DNA from: Avena insularis
Lineage: Eukaryota > Streptophyta > Magnoliopsida > Poales > Poaceae
Assembly (NCBI GenBank): GCA_023614405.1
Contig: CM042694.1
Span: 476,071,392 to 476,135,391 of the forward strand
DNA: 64,000 bases
Direction: 5' to 3'
The translations under genes were made by a program, and so were the position numbers. The notes under the pieces were generated by a model, which did not search any database, had not been told where the DNA came from, and saw only the letters and a program-made list of their open reading frames with translations. Positions 1 to 10,912 of this stretch are shown here, one piece after another (within the stretch, counting starts at the first letter, position 1; each line of letters opens with the position of its first letter).

Positions 1-484
1 TGTACCTCACTGACTAGGGTGGCCCACTTCGGGTTAGAGCTTTGCTTCACGGGCGGCCCAGTCAGGGAGAAGAGACGGAGTCCAGTCCGGATACGGGAAG
101 GCCCAGAAGACTTATCGACATAGGCCCATAGTGTTACTTGTAGATCAAGATGTACTCTGTAACCGACTCTTAGTCGTAGCCGGATAGACCTCTCCTGTAA
201 ACCCTAGGCTAGATATCTATATAAGCCGTCCTAGGGAGAGACTTTAGGGAACCCTCACAATAGTCTACAATCTCAACTCACACATGCGAAACCCTTGTAA
301 CCCATATTCTGGCTCTGCTATATTATTGGATTGCTAGCAGGAGTAGGATCCTTCCAAAGCTGGCGGATTCGAACCTGAGTAAACTTGTGTGCTCACCATC
401 CCGGAATACCGTATGTCTCACACCCCTCTCTTCCACATGCCTCGAGGACCCCCTCATGGCGTACTTTTCATCAATCCGATGACA
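1..484 (+). repeat. 5' LTR of the Tat-like element (left end cut by window)
   Basis: It matches the downstream LTR from 33358 onward, so about 31 bp including the TG terminus are outside the window. It ends in CA at 483-484, directly before the PBS. It contains a TATA box and the start of the R region. Confidence 0.9.
218..224 (+). promoter_or_regulatory. LTR TATA box
   Basis: The sequence tatataa lies in the context ctatataagcc and is conserved in the 3' LTR at 33573-33579. It is the likely core promoter of the genomic transcript. Confidence 0.65.
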
Positions 485-485
485 G

Positions 486-2138
486 TTGGCGCCCATCGTG
501 GGGCAAGTGAGCTTCGGATCTGCGTTCCGAGTGAAATCTGTAAGAATCAGAATCGGTGAGACTATCGCTGTCGGTCGCATCCTCTACGCCAGCGACATAC
601 CTCTCATCATTCTCGACGAGACTTGGATTCCAGGTTGGGAGGCCGTGACTGCTTATACCATCATGTCTTTCGGCGAGATCGATGTGTACATCGGATTCAC
701 TGAGCCTGTCCCACCCACCCCAGCGGTGATGATAGAGGCAGAAGAAATTTCTGGGTCCCCTTTGTCCGCGAAGGCGGCAGAGTTCCGGATCTCAGAAAAC
801 CCTAAACCCACCCAACCCGCACCCATTGTGGAGATAGTGGAGAAATCTGAGCTTGAAGCAGATCTCGTGGTACAAGTCGAATCTGGAGTGGATCTCCCTA
901 GCGAGACCGAATCTCACATCGATCCACCCGCTGAGATCGAAATCCAAGAGGATCACAACAACAATCTTGTTTTCGGCACTGCCAACGCTGGAATAGATCA
1001 ACCGTTCCTGAGGCACATGTTGAGGCACATGATAATGCAAGACGCAAGCGTGGATGAGGTTCTCAAAACCATCAAGATCTTCGAGGAAAGCCGCAACTAC
1101 CTCAGGACCCACACATCGCACTTCGTCGGATACGTTGGATCCGGATCCGGCTCTGCCGATGCTAGAGACAACACTGACTCAGTGTTGGAGGCGATCAGAA
1201 CAAACACCGACTTACCCGCATCCTCGGATGACTCGATGACATCGGCGGATTTCTGAAAGTTCTCCGCGGAATATGAAGAGGAGTACAACTCTAAAGCTAC
1301 AGAAGAAGGAGAAGCCATGGATGAAGGATCCGGGGAAAACTCTCCGAAAGCACAGGACGACATGGATATCGGAGATAATCCCGAGGTCCAGATGTCCGAA
1401 AGTACCGATCAGAGCTTGACCCCAGGAAACGAACCCAAAGCCGTCTTTGCTACCGGCGCTGCCAAGAAGGAAAAGAAGAAGAACAAAAAGAACAAGACCC
1501 CGACAAAAGATCTTCCGCTAGAGGAAGTGATTGCCGAGGAATATGAGGAAGACTCGGATGGAGCACTTATCCCAGACGAGCCCAAAGAAGAATCGGTGGA
1601 TGGACACGTGTTCACCGCAGGTGCGTGTAAACTCATCGATGCTGCATTAACTACACCTATCCCTATAGCTGCAGAACTTACTTCTGAAGAACTGGATGAA
1701 AGGGCCCAGGCCCTGGAAGCGCGTCGCCAAGTACTCCTGGATGAAGCCAAAAACATCGAGGAAGAAAAGAAACACAGGGCAACTGCAGAGAAGTACATCT
1801 CTCGGCAACATCAAAAGACCCAGAAACGTCACACTCGTGATGATCAATTTCCGGAAGTTCACAAGGTCCTCTTTGAAGGAGACACGGGAATGCCTCGACT
1901 CGACAGCAAGGAAGATATGGTGTACCCAACACCGGTGCAAAACACTGTTGCAGCTCGAGATATCCTGGCAAATAATCCAGGCCCAGAACAGGTTCAATTG
2001 AGCATTAAGCTACTCACCAAGGGTCTGGAGCAGCAGAAGGCCACGAAATCCCGAAGCGGAAAACTGGTCTCTCAATCCGACCAATGTCGCATGGATCCGG
2101 CCTGGAATGATGTAAGACCCCAACATGCTCCAGAATAG
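486..2138 (+). pseudogene. gag N-terminal region of the Tat-like element
   Basis: A single frame runs through this stretch with one in-frame stop (TGA at 1254-1256). The N-terminal half is acidic and rich in Pro and Glu. The second half has a Lys-rich run (codons near 1465-1500, KKEKKKNKKNK) that could bind nucleic acid, then a charged stretch near 1690-1800 likely to form a coiled coil. The true start is unclear because the frame is open from the PBS and the first in-frame ATG is at 663. A frameshift after 2138 separates it from the gag core. I recognise no enzyme domain; the role is inferred from its place between PBS and the gag core. Confidence 0.65.
487..503 (+). other. Primer binding site of the Tat-like element
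   Basis: tggcgcccatcgtgggg begins 2 bp after the LTR end. Its form is typical of plant Gypsy PBS sequences that pair with a tRNA 3' end. One position differs from the common ...CACCGTGGGG form. Confidence 0.75.
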
Positions 2139-2211
2139 CATCACCGTTCCGACCGTCGGGAAGACAACTACTCAAGAATCGGATCTTTAGGATAGCATCA
2201 CAGAACTTCAC

Positions 2212-3828
2212 GTGACTGGCGCAATGTTGCTCCAGCTGCTGAGCAAGAGGCAATTGCTGCACTGTATCCGAGGAATCCTCCCTGGCGAGTCGAACGATCA
2301 CAGGGAAGAAGACAAAGAGAAACATCGGGAGGAGGACCGTCAAACAATGCCACCTCCTAGACATACAAGCCGTCCAGCTGAGCCCCACCATGGTGGGAGT
2401 GACAGACGAAGGAATGACGAACAGCATGCCGAGACAAGCCGACAGGGGCTCGTCGCTATGAAGATCTTCCTCGGAAACAATCCAGCTGCTCCACCCTCTC
2501 CACCAAGCAGCCATCACAATGGCTCCCAAGGAGGCCAAGGAGGGCGTCGTGGCAGAGGAGGTGGTGGTAGAAGCCGAAGTCTGGCTCCAAGGCACCGCAG
2601 CCATAGCCGTCAATCAGGACGATCTCTGTCCCCAAGTGATGCGAGGCACAAGATTAATTCCAACATAGAGGTGCGGCGCTATGAAAACGATGATATATAC
2701 GTAGGCCCAAAATGCTTCGGACCATGTATAAGGGCAACAAAATTCCCGGAAGGATTCGCTATCTCAAGACACATCCAATCCTTCGACGGTGTAGCTCAGC
2801 CAAATACTTGGCTCCAGGACTTTTTCCAAGCTTGCTACATCGCCAAAGGCGGAAACAGCCTAGTCGCAACCCGATATCTCCCACTCATGTTGCGGAAGAC
2901 AGCACGATCATGGCTCAATGAACTTCCGAAGAACACCATCCACAACTGGTATGACATGCAAAGCATGTTCTTTTGGAATTTCGAAGGCACATATCGGAGG
3001 CCCTGTATGGTAGGATACCTACAGCGTTGCACCCAGAAAGCCGGATAAACTTGCCGAGATTATCTCGGACGATGGATCGACACCAAGAACTCCTGTGAAG
3101 GAGTAAATGAACAAACTACGATTGAAGCTTTCATTGCAGGACTCCCAATTGGTTTACTATGTCATCGCTTGAAGTGTGACAAGGTCACTGATTTGGGAGA
3201 GATGATAGAAACAACGAGCAAGTATGCAGATGCTGACGACGATGCAGAGGGATTATTGAACGCCCTAGCTATGCCACAGTCGGCAAAACAACCAAAGCAG
3301 CAAGCTTAGAAGTGCAAGAACACCTCGGAAGAAAAACCCAACGCGGAAACGATAATGGTTACTGCTACTTTTGGATCTGGAGGACGAGGAGGACACGGCG
3401 GAGGCTGTGGACGCGGTCGTGGGACATCAAGAGTCTAGGGTAGAGGAGACCAGCAACCTGGCAAAACCTACTCTTGGGCCGACATTGCCAATAACACGTG
3501 TGTGCATCACTTAGATGCCAATGGGGGCTCGTCTCACACAAACACCGAGTGTCGTTTTAATGACGACATCAAGAAAGACAATACTGCTAGCTACAGGGCT
3601 AAGCGGAAGAAGGGAAAGAAGAATCCCGAAAAAGATAAAGAGACTAAGGAAGATTCTGACATGGAGGAAGCCGATACTTCGAATCCCAAGCCGGAGGAAA
3701 AGAAAAACTTCCCGACAAAGAAAGACACTTACGTCACCTTCCTCGGATCTCAACCAGCTATGGTCAAGAAGGCAGTTCTTCATGAGCTCAATGTGACAGT
3801 TCCGGCTGCCCCTCAATTCTTGGACTGA
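2212..3828 (+). pseudogene. gag core (Retrotrans_gag type) and nucleocapsid region
   Basis: Codons from about 2735 to 3290 match the plant Gypsy gag core: a run reading FDGVAQPNTWLQDFF, then LPLMLRKTARSWLNELP, then a WNFEGTY motif. Upstream is an Arg/Gly/Ser-rich stretch (2520-2630). Downstream are a Gly/Arg-rich segment (3370-3430) and a Cys/His cluster (CVHH...H...C, 3502-3552) that resembles a degraded zinc knuckle. The whole region is one frame with in-frame stops at 3046-3048, 3307-3309 and 3436-3438. It packages RNA in autonomous relatives; this copy cannot make a full protein. The frame ends at the deletion junction near 3820. Confidence 0.8.
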
Positions 3829-4693
3829 TGAAGCTGAAGCTGCACTACAAGACTTGAAAGAAGTACTCTCATCTGCTCCTATCCTTGCAGCACCAGAACC
3901 AAGGGAACCAATGTTGGTCTATCTCGCTGCGACAAACATGGTTGTTAGTGTCGTCATGGTAGTGGAGAGACCAGAGGAAAATCAGGAATACCTGGTGCAT
4001 CGTCGGACTTACTACCTCAGCGAGGTCCTAGCTGAATCGAAGCAGTGGTATCCACACTATCAAAAGCTGGCTTATGGTGTGTTTTTCACATCCCGTAAGT
4101 TACGACATTATTTTCAAGAACACCCAATTATCGTGGTGAGCACAACTCCCATGAGAGATATAATCAATAACAGCGAGGCTATAGGATGCGTCGCAAAATG
4201 GGGCATAGAGCTTTCAGCTTTCGACACTGAGTATAAACCTCATACAACAATCAAATCCCAAATCCTTGATGACTTTGTTGCTGATTGGATAGAGACGAAG
4301 GAGAATATGACCCTCCCAGAGTCGAAATATTGGACCCTATATTTTGACGGGTCTAAGGCTCAAGGGGGCTCGGGGGCTGGCGTGGTACTCAAATCACCAC
4401 AAGGAGATAAACTTCTATATGTGCTACAGATCCCCTTCACAGCGACAAATAACATTGCCGAGTATGAAGCACTGCTGCATGGAATCCGGATTGCTAAGGA
4501 TATCGGCATCCGACATTTGATGTGTTATGGAGATTCGGATCTTGTTGCTCAACAAGTGTCAGATATCTGTAATGAAAATAAGCACATGGCAGCGTATAAA
4601 AATGTCGTGGATGAATTATCTAGAACGTTCGAGGGATTCGAGGTTCAACACATCCCTCGAGCAGAAAATGAGGAAGTAGATGCATTATCTTGA
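3820..4693 (+). pseudogene. pol fragment: two RNase H domains, reverse transcriptase lost
   Basis: The fragment starts abruptly at WTDEAEAALQDLK, which in relatives marks the end of reverse transcriptase and the start of RNase H. The first domain is the ordinary Gypsy RNase H in decayed form, with YYLSEVL and the YQKLAYGVFFTSRKLRHYF region. The second, from about 4330, is archaeal-type: FDGSKAQGGSGAG, NNIAEYEALLHG, YGDSDLVAQQ and RAENEEVDALS carry the expected D-E-D-D residues. Having both is typical of Tat elements. The frame continues into the integrase region, broken by TGA at 4691-4693, probably a decayed CGA. Confidence 0.85.
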
Positions 4694-5232
4694 ATAGGCT
4701 CTACACGGAAACAGGTTCCGGATGGCGCTTTTTTAGAGCACCTCAAAGTTCCCTCTATAAAAGGAGTGGACGAGGAATATCCGACCAAATACGACTCACC
4801 TTTAGTAGTAGTTCTGGCTATAATTCCTAGCTGGACTCAACCCTACCTTGATTATTTGGTAGATGACAAATTACCCAAAGAAAAAGTTCTGAGCCGGCAG
4901 ATCATCCGACGAGCAAAAGCCTATACTATAATTAGTGCTGAGCTCTATAAGCAGAGTGCGTCTGGGGTCTTTCAACACTGTGTATCTCCGAAAGAAGGAG
5001 TGGAAATCTTACGAGAAATCCACGAAGGCGAGTGTGGTCACCATGCTGCGGCCAAATCTTTAGTGGCAAAAGCTTTTCGACGCGTTTTTTCTGGCTTACA
5101 GCCAAGGTAGATGCCGAACGGCTGGTCAAGACGTGCAAAGGTTGCCAAAAATACGCCAAACAAGCTCATGTTCCGGCTGATCAGCTGTGAACAATACCTA
5201 TAACATGGCCTTTTGCGGTCTGGGGGCTTAAC
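4694..5232 (+). pseudogene. Integrase N-terminal zinc-binding region (broken)
   Basis: It continues in the RNase H frame to 5110. The HHCC zinc-finger region is visible as GECGHHAAAKSLVAKAF (5027-5077). After a frameshift near 5085-5110 comes CKGCQKYAKQAH (5137-5172), which supplies the two Cys residues. A TGA at 5188-5190 breaks the second frame, again probably from CGA. This domain helps integrase multimerise and bind DNA. Confidence 0.75.
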
Positions 5233-5895
5233 ATGGTAGGACCATTTAAACAGGCTCCAAGTGGATTTACTCACCTCTTAGTGATGGTGGATAAATTCAC
5301 CAAATGGATGGAGGCTAAACCCGACACTAGTTGTGATGGAGCAACAGCTAGAAGATTTGTCAAGGATGTTATAATCAGATACGGTTATCCGCATAGCATT
5401 ATCACGGACAACGGGAGTAATTTCTCTATGGGAGAGCTTGCCGAATTCTGCAACGAATAAAATATCCGGCTTGACATTGCGTCAGTCGCACATCCGCAGG
5501 CTAATGGACAAGTTAAAAGGGAAAATGGTTTAATCCTACAAGGCCTAAAGCCAAGACTCGAACACCACTGAGACGTGTTGCGGGGGCTTGGGCAGAGGAA
5601 TTACCCTCTGTAATATGGAGCTTGCGAACAACTCCGAATAGGTCAACAAGATACACACCTTTTTTCTTGGTCTATGGTGCTGAAGCAGTTCTTCCTAGTA
5701 ATTTTATTCACAATTCTCCTAGAGTTGCCGCGTATATCGAAGAGGATGCCGAGATTTCCCAACAAAATGATCTTCACTTAGTCGAAGAAGTTCGCGTCGT
5801 TGCTGAAATGAGATCAATAGCCTATTAGCAGAAGTTACACAAGTATACTAGCCATAGAGTCAGAAACCGGTCTTTCAATAGGGGCGATTTGGTTC
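5233..5895 (+). pseudogene. Integrase catalytic core, interrupted by the Athila-like insertion
   Basis: The first Asp lies in VMVDKFTKWMEAKP (near 5285) and the second in ITDNGSNFS (near 5404). The motif that normally holds the catalytic Glu reads GQVKREN: the codon at 5515-5517 is AAA (Lys) instead of Glu, a single G-to-A change. There are also a TAA at 5458-5460, a TGA near 5570 and a frameshift before 5622. The frame from 5622 holds TRYTPFFLVYGAEAVLPS, the usual end of the core. The coding sequence stops at the nested element after a GDLVL motif (5884-5898). Confidence 0.85.
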
Positions 5896-7392
5896 TGATG
5901 ACCCACAAGTATAGGGGGTGTATCGCAGTATTTTGGATAAGTAAGAGTGTCGAACCCAACGAGAAGCTGAAGGTGCTGGCTAGTGGTATGGATCAGGAAT
6001 TCTCTGCAAATACTTAGCAAATAGATTTTTACGGGTTTTTGATAAAGCAAGTAAACAAAGTACAAGTAAATAAAAGACAGTAGGAATAAATGCAGCAAGT
6101 GGCCCAATCCTTTATGTAGCAAAGGACAGGCCGGTTGTATTACTTAAGATGACCAAACGTTCTCGAGGACACATGGGAAGACTGTCAAGTGCTTTCGCTT
6201 CATATAGTTGATTAATCTTCTTTAGCTTGCTAAGTGTTGTGTGGGTGAACCTATGCTAATGTACCAACCTTCCTAGGACTAATACATACTTGTGATTATA
6301 CCCCTTGCAAACATCCGTAAGTACAAGAAAGTAATTAAGATAGAAACCTAACCACAACTTTAAACTCTAAGACCCTTACGTCCCTTGTGCAATGGTTTCC
6401 TAACGGGGGTTCAGGTTTCTGTCACTCAGGCAACCCCTATGATTAGTAGCCAAATACACAATGCATTCCCCTAGGCCCATATAGGTGAAGTGTCATGTAG
6501 TCGACGTTCACATGACACCACTAGAAGAAGTACACCACAACTTAAATATCAAACTATTGAATCTTTCTCAACACAACTCCACTACTAACAACATGACTTC
6601 TCCCATGTCCTCAAGAACAAAATGAACTACTCACAAGACATCATATGGATCATGATCAGAGATGGAATAATGATGTATAACAATCTGAACATAAACAATA
6701 ATTCAATGGTTCACTCAATAGCATCAACTACAAAGAGTAATCAACACCGGGAAAGTTTCCCCTATGAACTATGCAAGATTCAACCCAATTGTTACAACAA
6801 TATGGAGATGGTGATGAGGGTGATGATGGTGATGATGGTGGTGGTGATGATGATGATCCCGATGAAGTCCAGCTTGATGATGGTGTTGATGGCGATGATC
6901 TCCCCTCTCCGGGAAGGAATCTGCCTGTCGGAGAGATCTTTCTCTCTCGGTGTTTTCCGCCCTGCAGAGGAGGCGGAATCTTTCTGTGGTTGCTCCCTGA
7001 GTCTTAGGGTTTCGGGAGGATAATATACGCCAAAGGGGAGTGCCAGGGGTGGACCAGGGCGGCCACACCACCTGGTGGCGTGGCCTAGGCTGGCCCGTGC
7101 CAGGGGGTGGTGTGGGGCCCCTGTGGCCCATCTCCAGCCCCCCTTCTGGCTTTCTTCGTCTTCTGGAAAAATAGGATTTTCCATTTATTGTCCCTGATTT
7201 TCTGATCTTCGCAAATTTCGCCTCCAAACAGCCCCTTTTCCATCAGAATCCTGACTACAGCGGTCCATGCTCCAAAAGTCATCAACCATGCAAAAAAGAT
7301 GAAATAACATAAGTATCACCTCTAAGTACGAAATATATCAATGAATAATAGTGAATTGTGTCATAGAATAGTGATGCAAAATGGACGTATCA
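5896..7392 (-). repeat. 3' LTR of the Athila-like element
   Basis: It has the same ends as its partner. It contains a trinucleotide-rich run of GAT/GGT (6800-6860), longer and differently interrupted than in the other LTR, which creates a poly-His shadow ORF on the minus strand. Confidence 0.9.
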
Positions 7393-7404
7393 ACTCCCCC
7401 AAGC
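7393..7404 (-). other. Polypurine tract of the Athila-like element
   Basis: On the minus strand gcttgggggagt directly precedes the 3' LTR start. This is the expected primer site for plus-strand DNA synthesis. Confidence 0.8.
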
Positions 7405-9312
7405 TTAGACTTCGCTTGTCCCCAAGCGAAACTGAGCTCAATAAACATGGCCTCAGGTTTATGGAGTGAAGAGTCGATAAAAGAATACGGACAAGAAGCA
7501 TCACATTCATCAAATACATAGATCATAATAGAAGACAACTCAGTATTATATAACTTAACTTGCAATAAGTAAAGGAAACACAATAAAGATACATAAAGTA
7601 AATCATAATTGGTAATGGGAAACTTAGCTCTTGGTCGAAGAATAGTTGATACTTTGCTGGAGTTCACAAATAACTGGTTTTTCAATGATAGCTTTTAAAG
7701 TAGTAAACATCAAGCTAAGAGCAATGTGCAAAACAAGGAACATAAGAAACATGATTGAATAAATCATCATATGAATGAATGAAACACAACAACTCAAAAT
7801 ACTTGCTGAGATAGAAAGGAATAGGTTTACTGACTCAACTAAAAAGTAAAAGAAAGGCCCTTCGCAGAGGGAAGCAGGGATTGCAAGTCTCATAAAGAGC
7901 TCCCAAAAATTATGATACTTATTACCTTTCAGCTCTCATTGCCCCTATCATAGGCATATTTTGGTGATTAAGGTTAAAGTGACACAACTAAGAGGATATG
8001 CTTGACAAGTTATAAGTTGAAATCTCATGCCCCTTACTTACGAGTACCGAACCACATGCTACTCAACTTCAGTCACAAGTAAGCTCTTGTCATTGTAAAT
8101 ACATGTGTATCATTGAGAACCGCCAACAGGATACCCCTTGCACATGACACAGGAGCTATCCCATAATCAAAATGACAAGGCAAGCAGACAGTGAGCATCT
8201 CAGCGATCTTTTTATTTGCTATTTGCATAGGTTTTTATTGAGGATGCTTCATAGAATGCTCACTATAGTTATGCTGCAAGTTTCCACCATGATTAGGCAT
8301 GGCTTAGGCTAGCGGCCCAAGCGTTTCTCTAACACACATATAAACTCCATGATCTTACAAGTTCCACTTTTATTTCACACCGCCAGGATCCATAAGCAAA
8401 AGAACATGATATCAACTAGGTACAAAGTACCAATGCAGTGTTGAAAGCGTTCCCCATGATACATGGTTCTGCTAACTTCAACTCATAGAGTGCAAGCATA
8501 TACGCAACAAAGAAGGACCCAATGGTTCAAGTTATTAAGTGCAAGAAAATAAAGTGTGCCATCAAGTTCATGAGAGCTTTAATCACTAATTTTCACATAA
8601 CAAGTTTAATTTGGGAGGTAGATAAAACAAGAATTTACTTGCAATAGCAATAATGCTAATAGGTAGATATGGTGGACACAAATGGCATGGTTTTTGGCTT
8701 AAGGAAGTGGATGCACGAGAAGAAATCCCTCTCAGTACATGTTTTTGGCTAGCAAGGCTGGGTAGAAAGTATAAGAGTTGAAGGAAACAAACAAACATAC
8801 AAGTGATAAAGACAAACATGCAATCTTCCTTGGAAGCACAAAAGATCTTAACTAGAGAATACTAAACTTATGAGCAAATCAAGAAAGAAAGATGATGAAA
8901 TTATATTTCTTTTGAGTACTTTTATCTTTTCATTCAACTCTCAAAAATAGTGTTGCTACTGACCGAGCCAGGTTTGCCAAAACCAATCTAAATTAACTTA
9001 ATGATCCCAAAGTGATACCAATACTAACAACAAGATCAATCATATAACCACGAATTGAAAACTAATATAAGATATGCCAAAGAGTAAATGATAGAACTTC
9101 TCATTAATATTCCATAACGACAACTCACACCAAGGGATACATATCTAACGAGAGAGGGGACACTTCCATAATGCAAACCATCCTACATAATAACTTCTCT
9201 ATTCATGATATGACTCTACTAATAAGGTAAAAAGATAGAAGATAGTGATGTGATACCGCGACACTCCCCCAAGCTTGGAACAAACCAAGGGCATGCCAAA
9301 CCTGATGATGAA
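7405..9312. other. Non-coding interior of the Athila-like element (3' side)
   Basis: About 1.9 kb, AT-rich, with no credible coding region on either strand. It lies between ORF2 and the PPT where integrase would be expected. Confidence 0.6.
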
Positions 9313-9819
9313 TTACTCCTTTGGTGGTGGTGGTATCCTCTCGATGAGCTCTTTGATCAGTTTCCCCAAGTCCTCGATCTCAAAGGTGAGATTGTGAATA
9401 AGCTGCGAGTTTTGCTCAATGCGGCTCATGATCATGTCGGGTTGCGAATTCCAGCTCTTGTGATTCTTTCCCCACTCTCCCTCCTTGAAATCTTCTTTTC
9501 CTGCATGGCTAGAATGAGGCAAATCCCAATTGGAGGGTAATTTCTCCTTGGGCATATTCTGGTATTGATGCTCATGGATAAGGGTATGGAAAGGACTCTT
9601 CGCGCCTGGGGGAAGTGACCAGGGATCTGAACGATGATGAGGAGGCTTCCCTCCAATTGACATAGTCCTGGCAGGGTTTGCCACCACTCCAATGCTTGCA
9701 ACAATAGTGCCAGTGTGCTTTGCCTCCTCTTCATCTTCACTCTTGATCTCCTTCTCCTGCCCGGGGTCTTGGAGGTCTTCCTCCATAGGCTCCTTCCCTT
9801 TATCCTTGGCAGACACCAT
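9313..9819 (-). CDS. Second ORF of the Athila-like element, unknown function
   Basis: A 168-codon open frame starts MVSAKDKGKEPMEEDL. The N-terminal third is acidic and Lys/Glu-rich, the middle is Pro/His-rich, and the C-terminal ~45 residues (SRIEQNSQLIHNLTFEIEDL onward) have heptad-like spacing fit for a coiled coil, ending in PPPPKE. I recognise no domain. It lies where pol would be in a complete element, so it may be a retained element-specific ORF or a gag-like remnant. Confidence 0.5.
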   Translation of the reverse strand: MVSAKDKGKEPMEEDLQDPGQEKEIKSEDEEEAKHTGTIVASIGVVANPARTMSIGGKPPHHRSDPWSLPPGAKSPFHTLIHEHQYQNMPKEKLPSNWDLPHSSHAGKEDFKEGEWGKNHKSWNSQPDMIMSRIEQNSQLIHNLTFEIEDLGKLIKELIERIPPPPKE

Positions 9820-10912
9820 TGTGCTTTGAAGCTTTCAAAGAGTATGTCCTAGCAGAAATAGATCGAAATGAAAACATGACGAAAACACGATATACGAACC
9901 TCGGGAGATCCAGGGGGTTATATATTACGAAGTTTCATGACAAAAGGAAGGTACTAGGAGAAAACGAGTCGAAGGCGGAGTCTGGGGTGGCCACACTACC
10001 TGGTGGTGCGGCCAGGGGAGGGCCCACGCCACAGGGTGGTGTGAGCCATCCTGGATCCGTTTCCGTCCCTCTTTCGCTTTGTAGCTTTCCTTATTGACTG
10101 AAAACTGCAAAAATATAGTTGGACAGTATTTTCACGGAACTTTTCTTACCAGAACTGTCACCTATTTGGAAGCGGACTCTGCAGGTCCCTGAATTTGGTA
10201 TCTAGTAGATTCTTCCGGAGTTACCACCTGAATAATATCAACATCTTCATCTTCATACACTTATTACTTGAGTCATAAAACCTTTCTCTTCCTTATTACA
10301 CCATTATCTCCACTTCCTGGAAATTTCTTTCACACAAAACTTCACACAATTCTTATTAGCAACATTAGTATATATGAAGTGATAAAACCTTTTGAGCCCA
10401 ATTTCAACTGAAAACCATCAAAACATAAGCCACTGTAGCAACTCCTTCTGAAAACCCAAAAATAATTCAAAAAGGAAATCGATTAAAGAAGCAAATGAAA
10501 GAGTGGCAAAATCTGTCAAAACAGACCAGCAGGAAAAGATCAATTTTTTCGAAAATCTTCTGTTGCTCAAATCAAAAAGTGCAGAACTAACGAAAGTTAA
10601 ATAACAACCTGTGGCATAAGAACAAAACATTACATCTCAATACAACATACAAAGATCTCTCACGAATTTTTATGGTGAAGCACAAAAATCTGTTTCGGGA
10701 CAGCAACTTCCCCAAATCTTACTTCTCTCTCATTAGAGGTTGATCTTGACACAAAAACCAAAAAAAACGGATAAGGAGCAGTTATTACCGAAGTAATAAC
10801 TTCCAAGACTCAAATAAACAAAAACAAACTTAAAGCAAAAACAAATTGGGTTGTCTCCCAAAAAGCTCTTTCTTTATGGCCATTAAGATGGGCATGATAA
10901 TTTTGATGCTGC
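9820..10912. other. Interior of the Athila-like element with an LTR-like GC-rich patch
   Basis: Mostly AT-rich and non-coding. At 9980-10060 a GC-rich patch (gtggccacactacctggtgg and onward) resembles the block inside this element's LTRs (7040-7110, 13640-13710). Confidence 0.55.

Noticed and set aside
6769..7227. 152-codon minus-strand ORF with a long His run
   Set aside because: It lies in the LTR of the Athila-like element, and the His run is the complement of the GAT/GGT repeat. The equivalent frame in the other LTR is broken.
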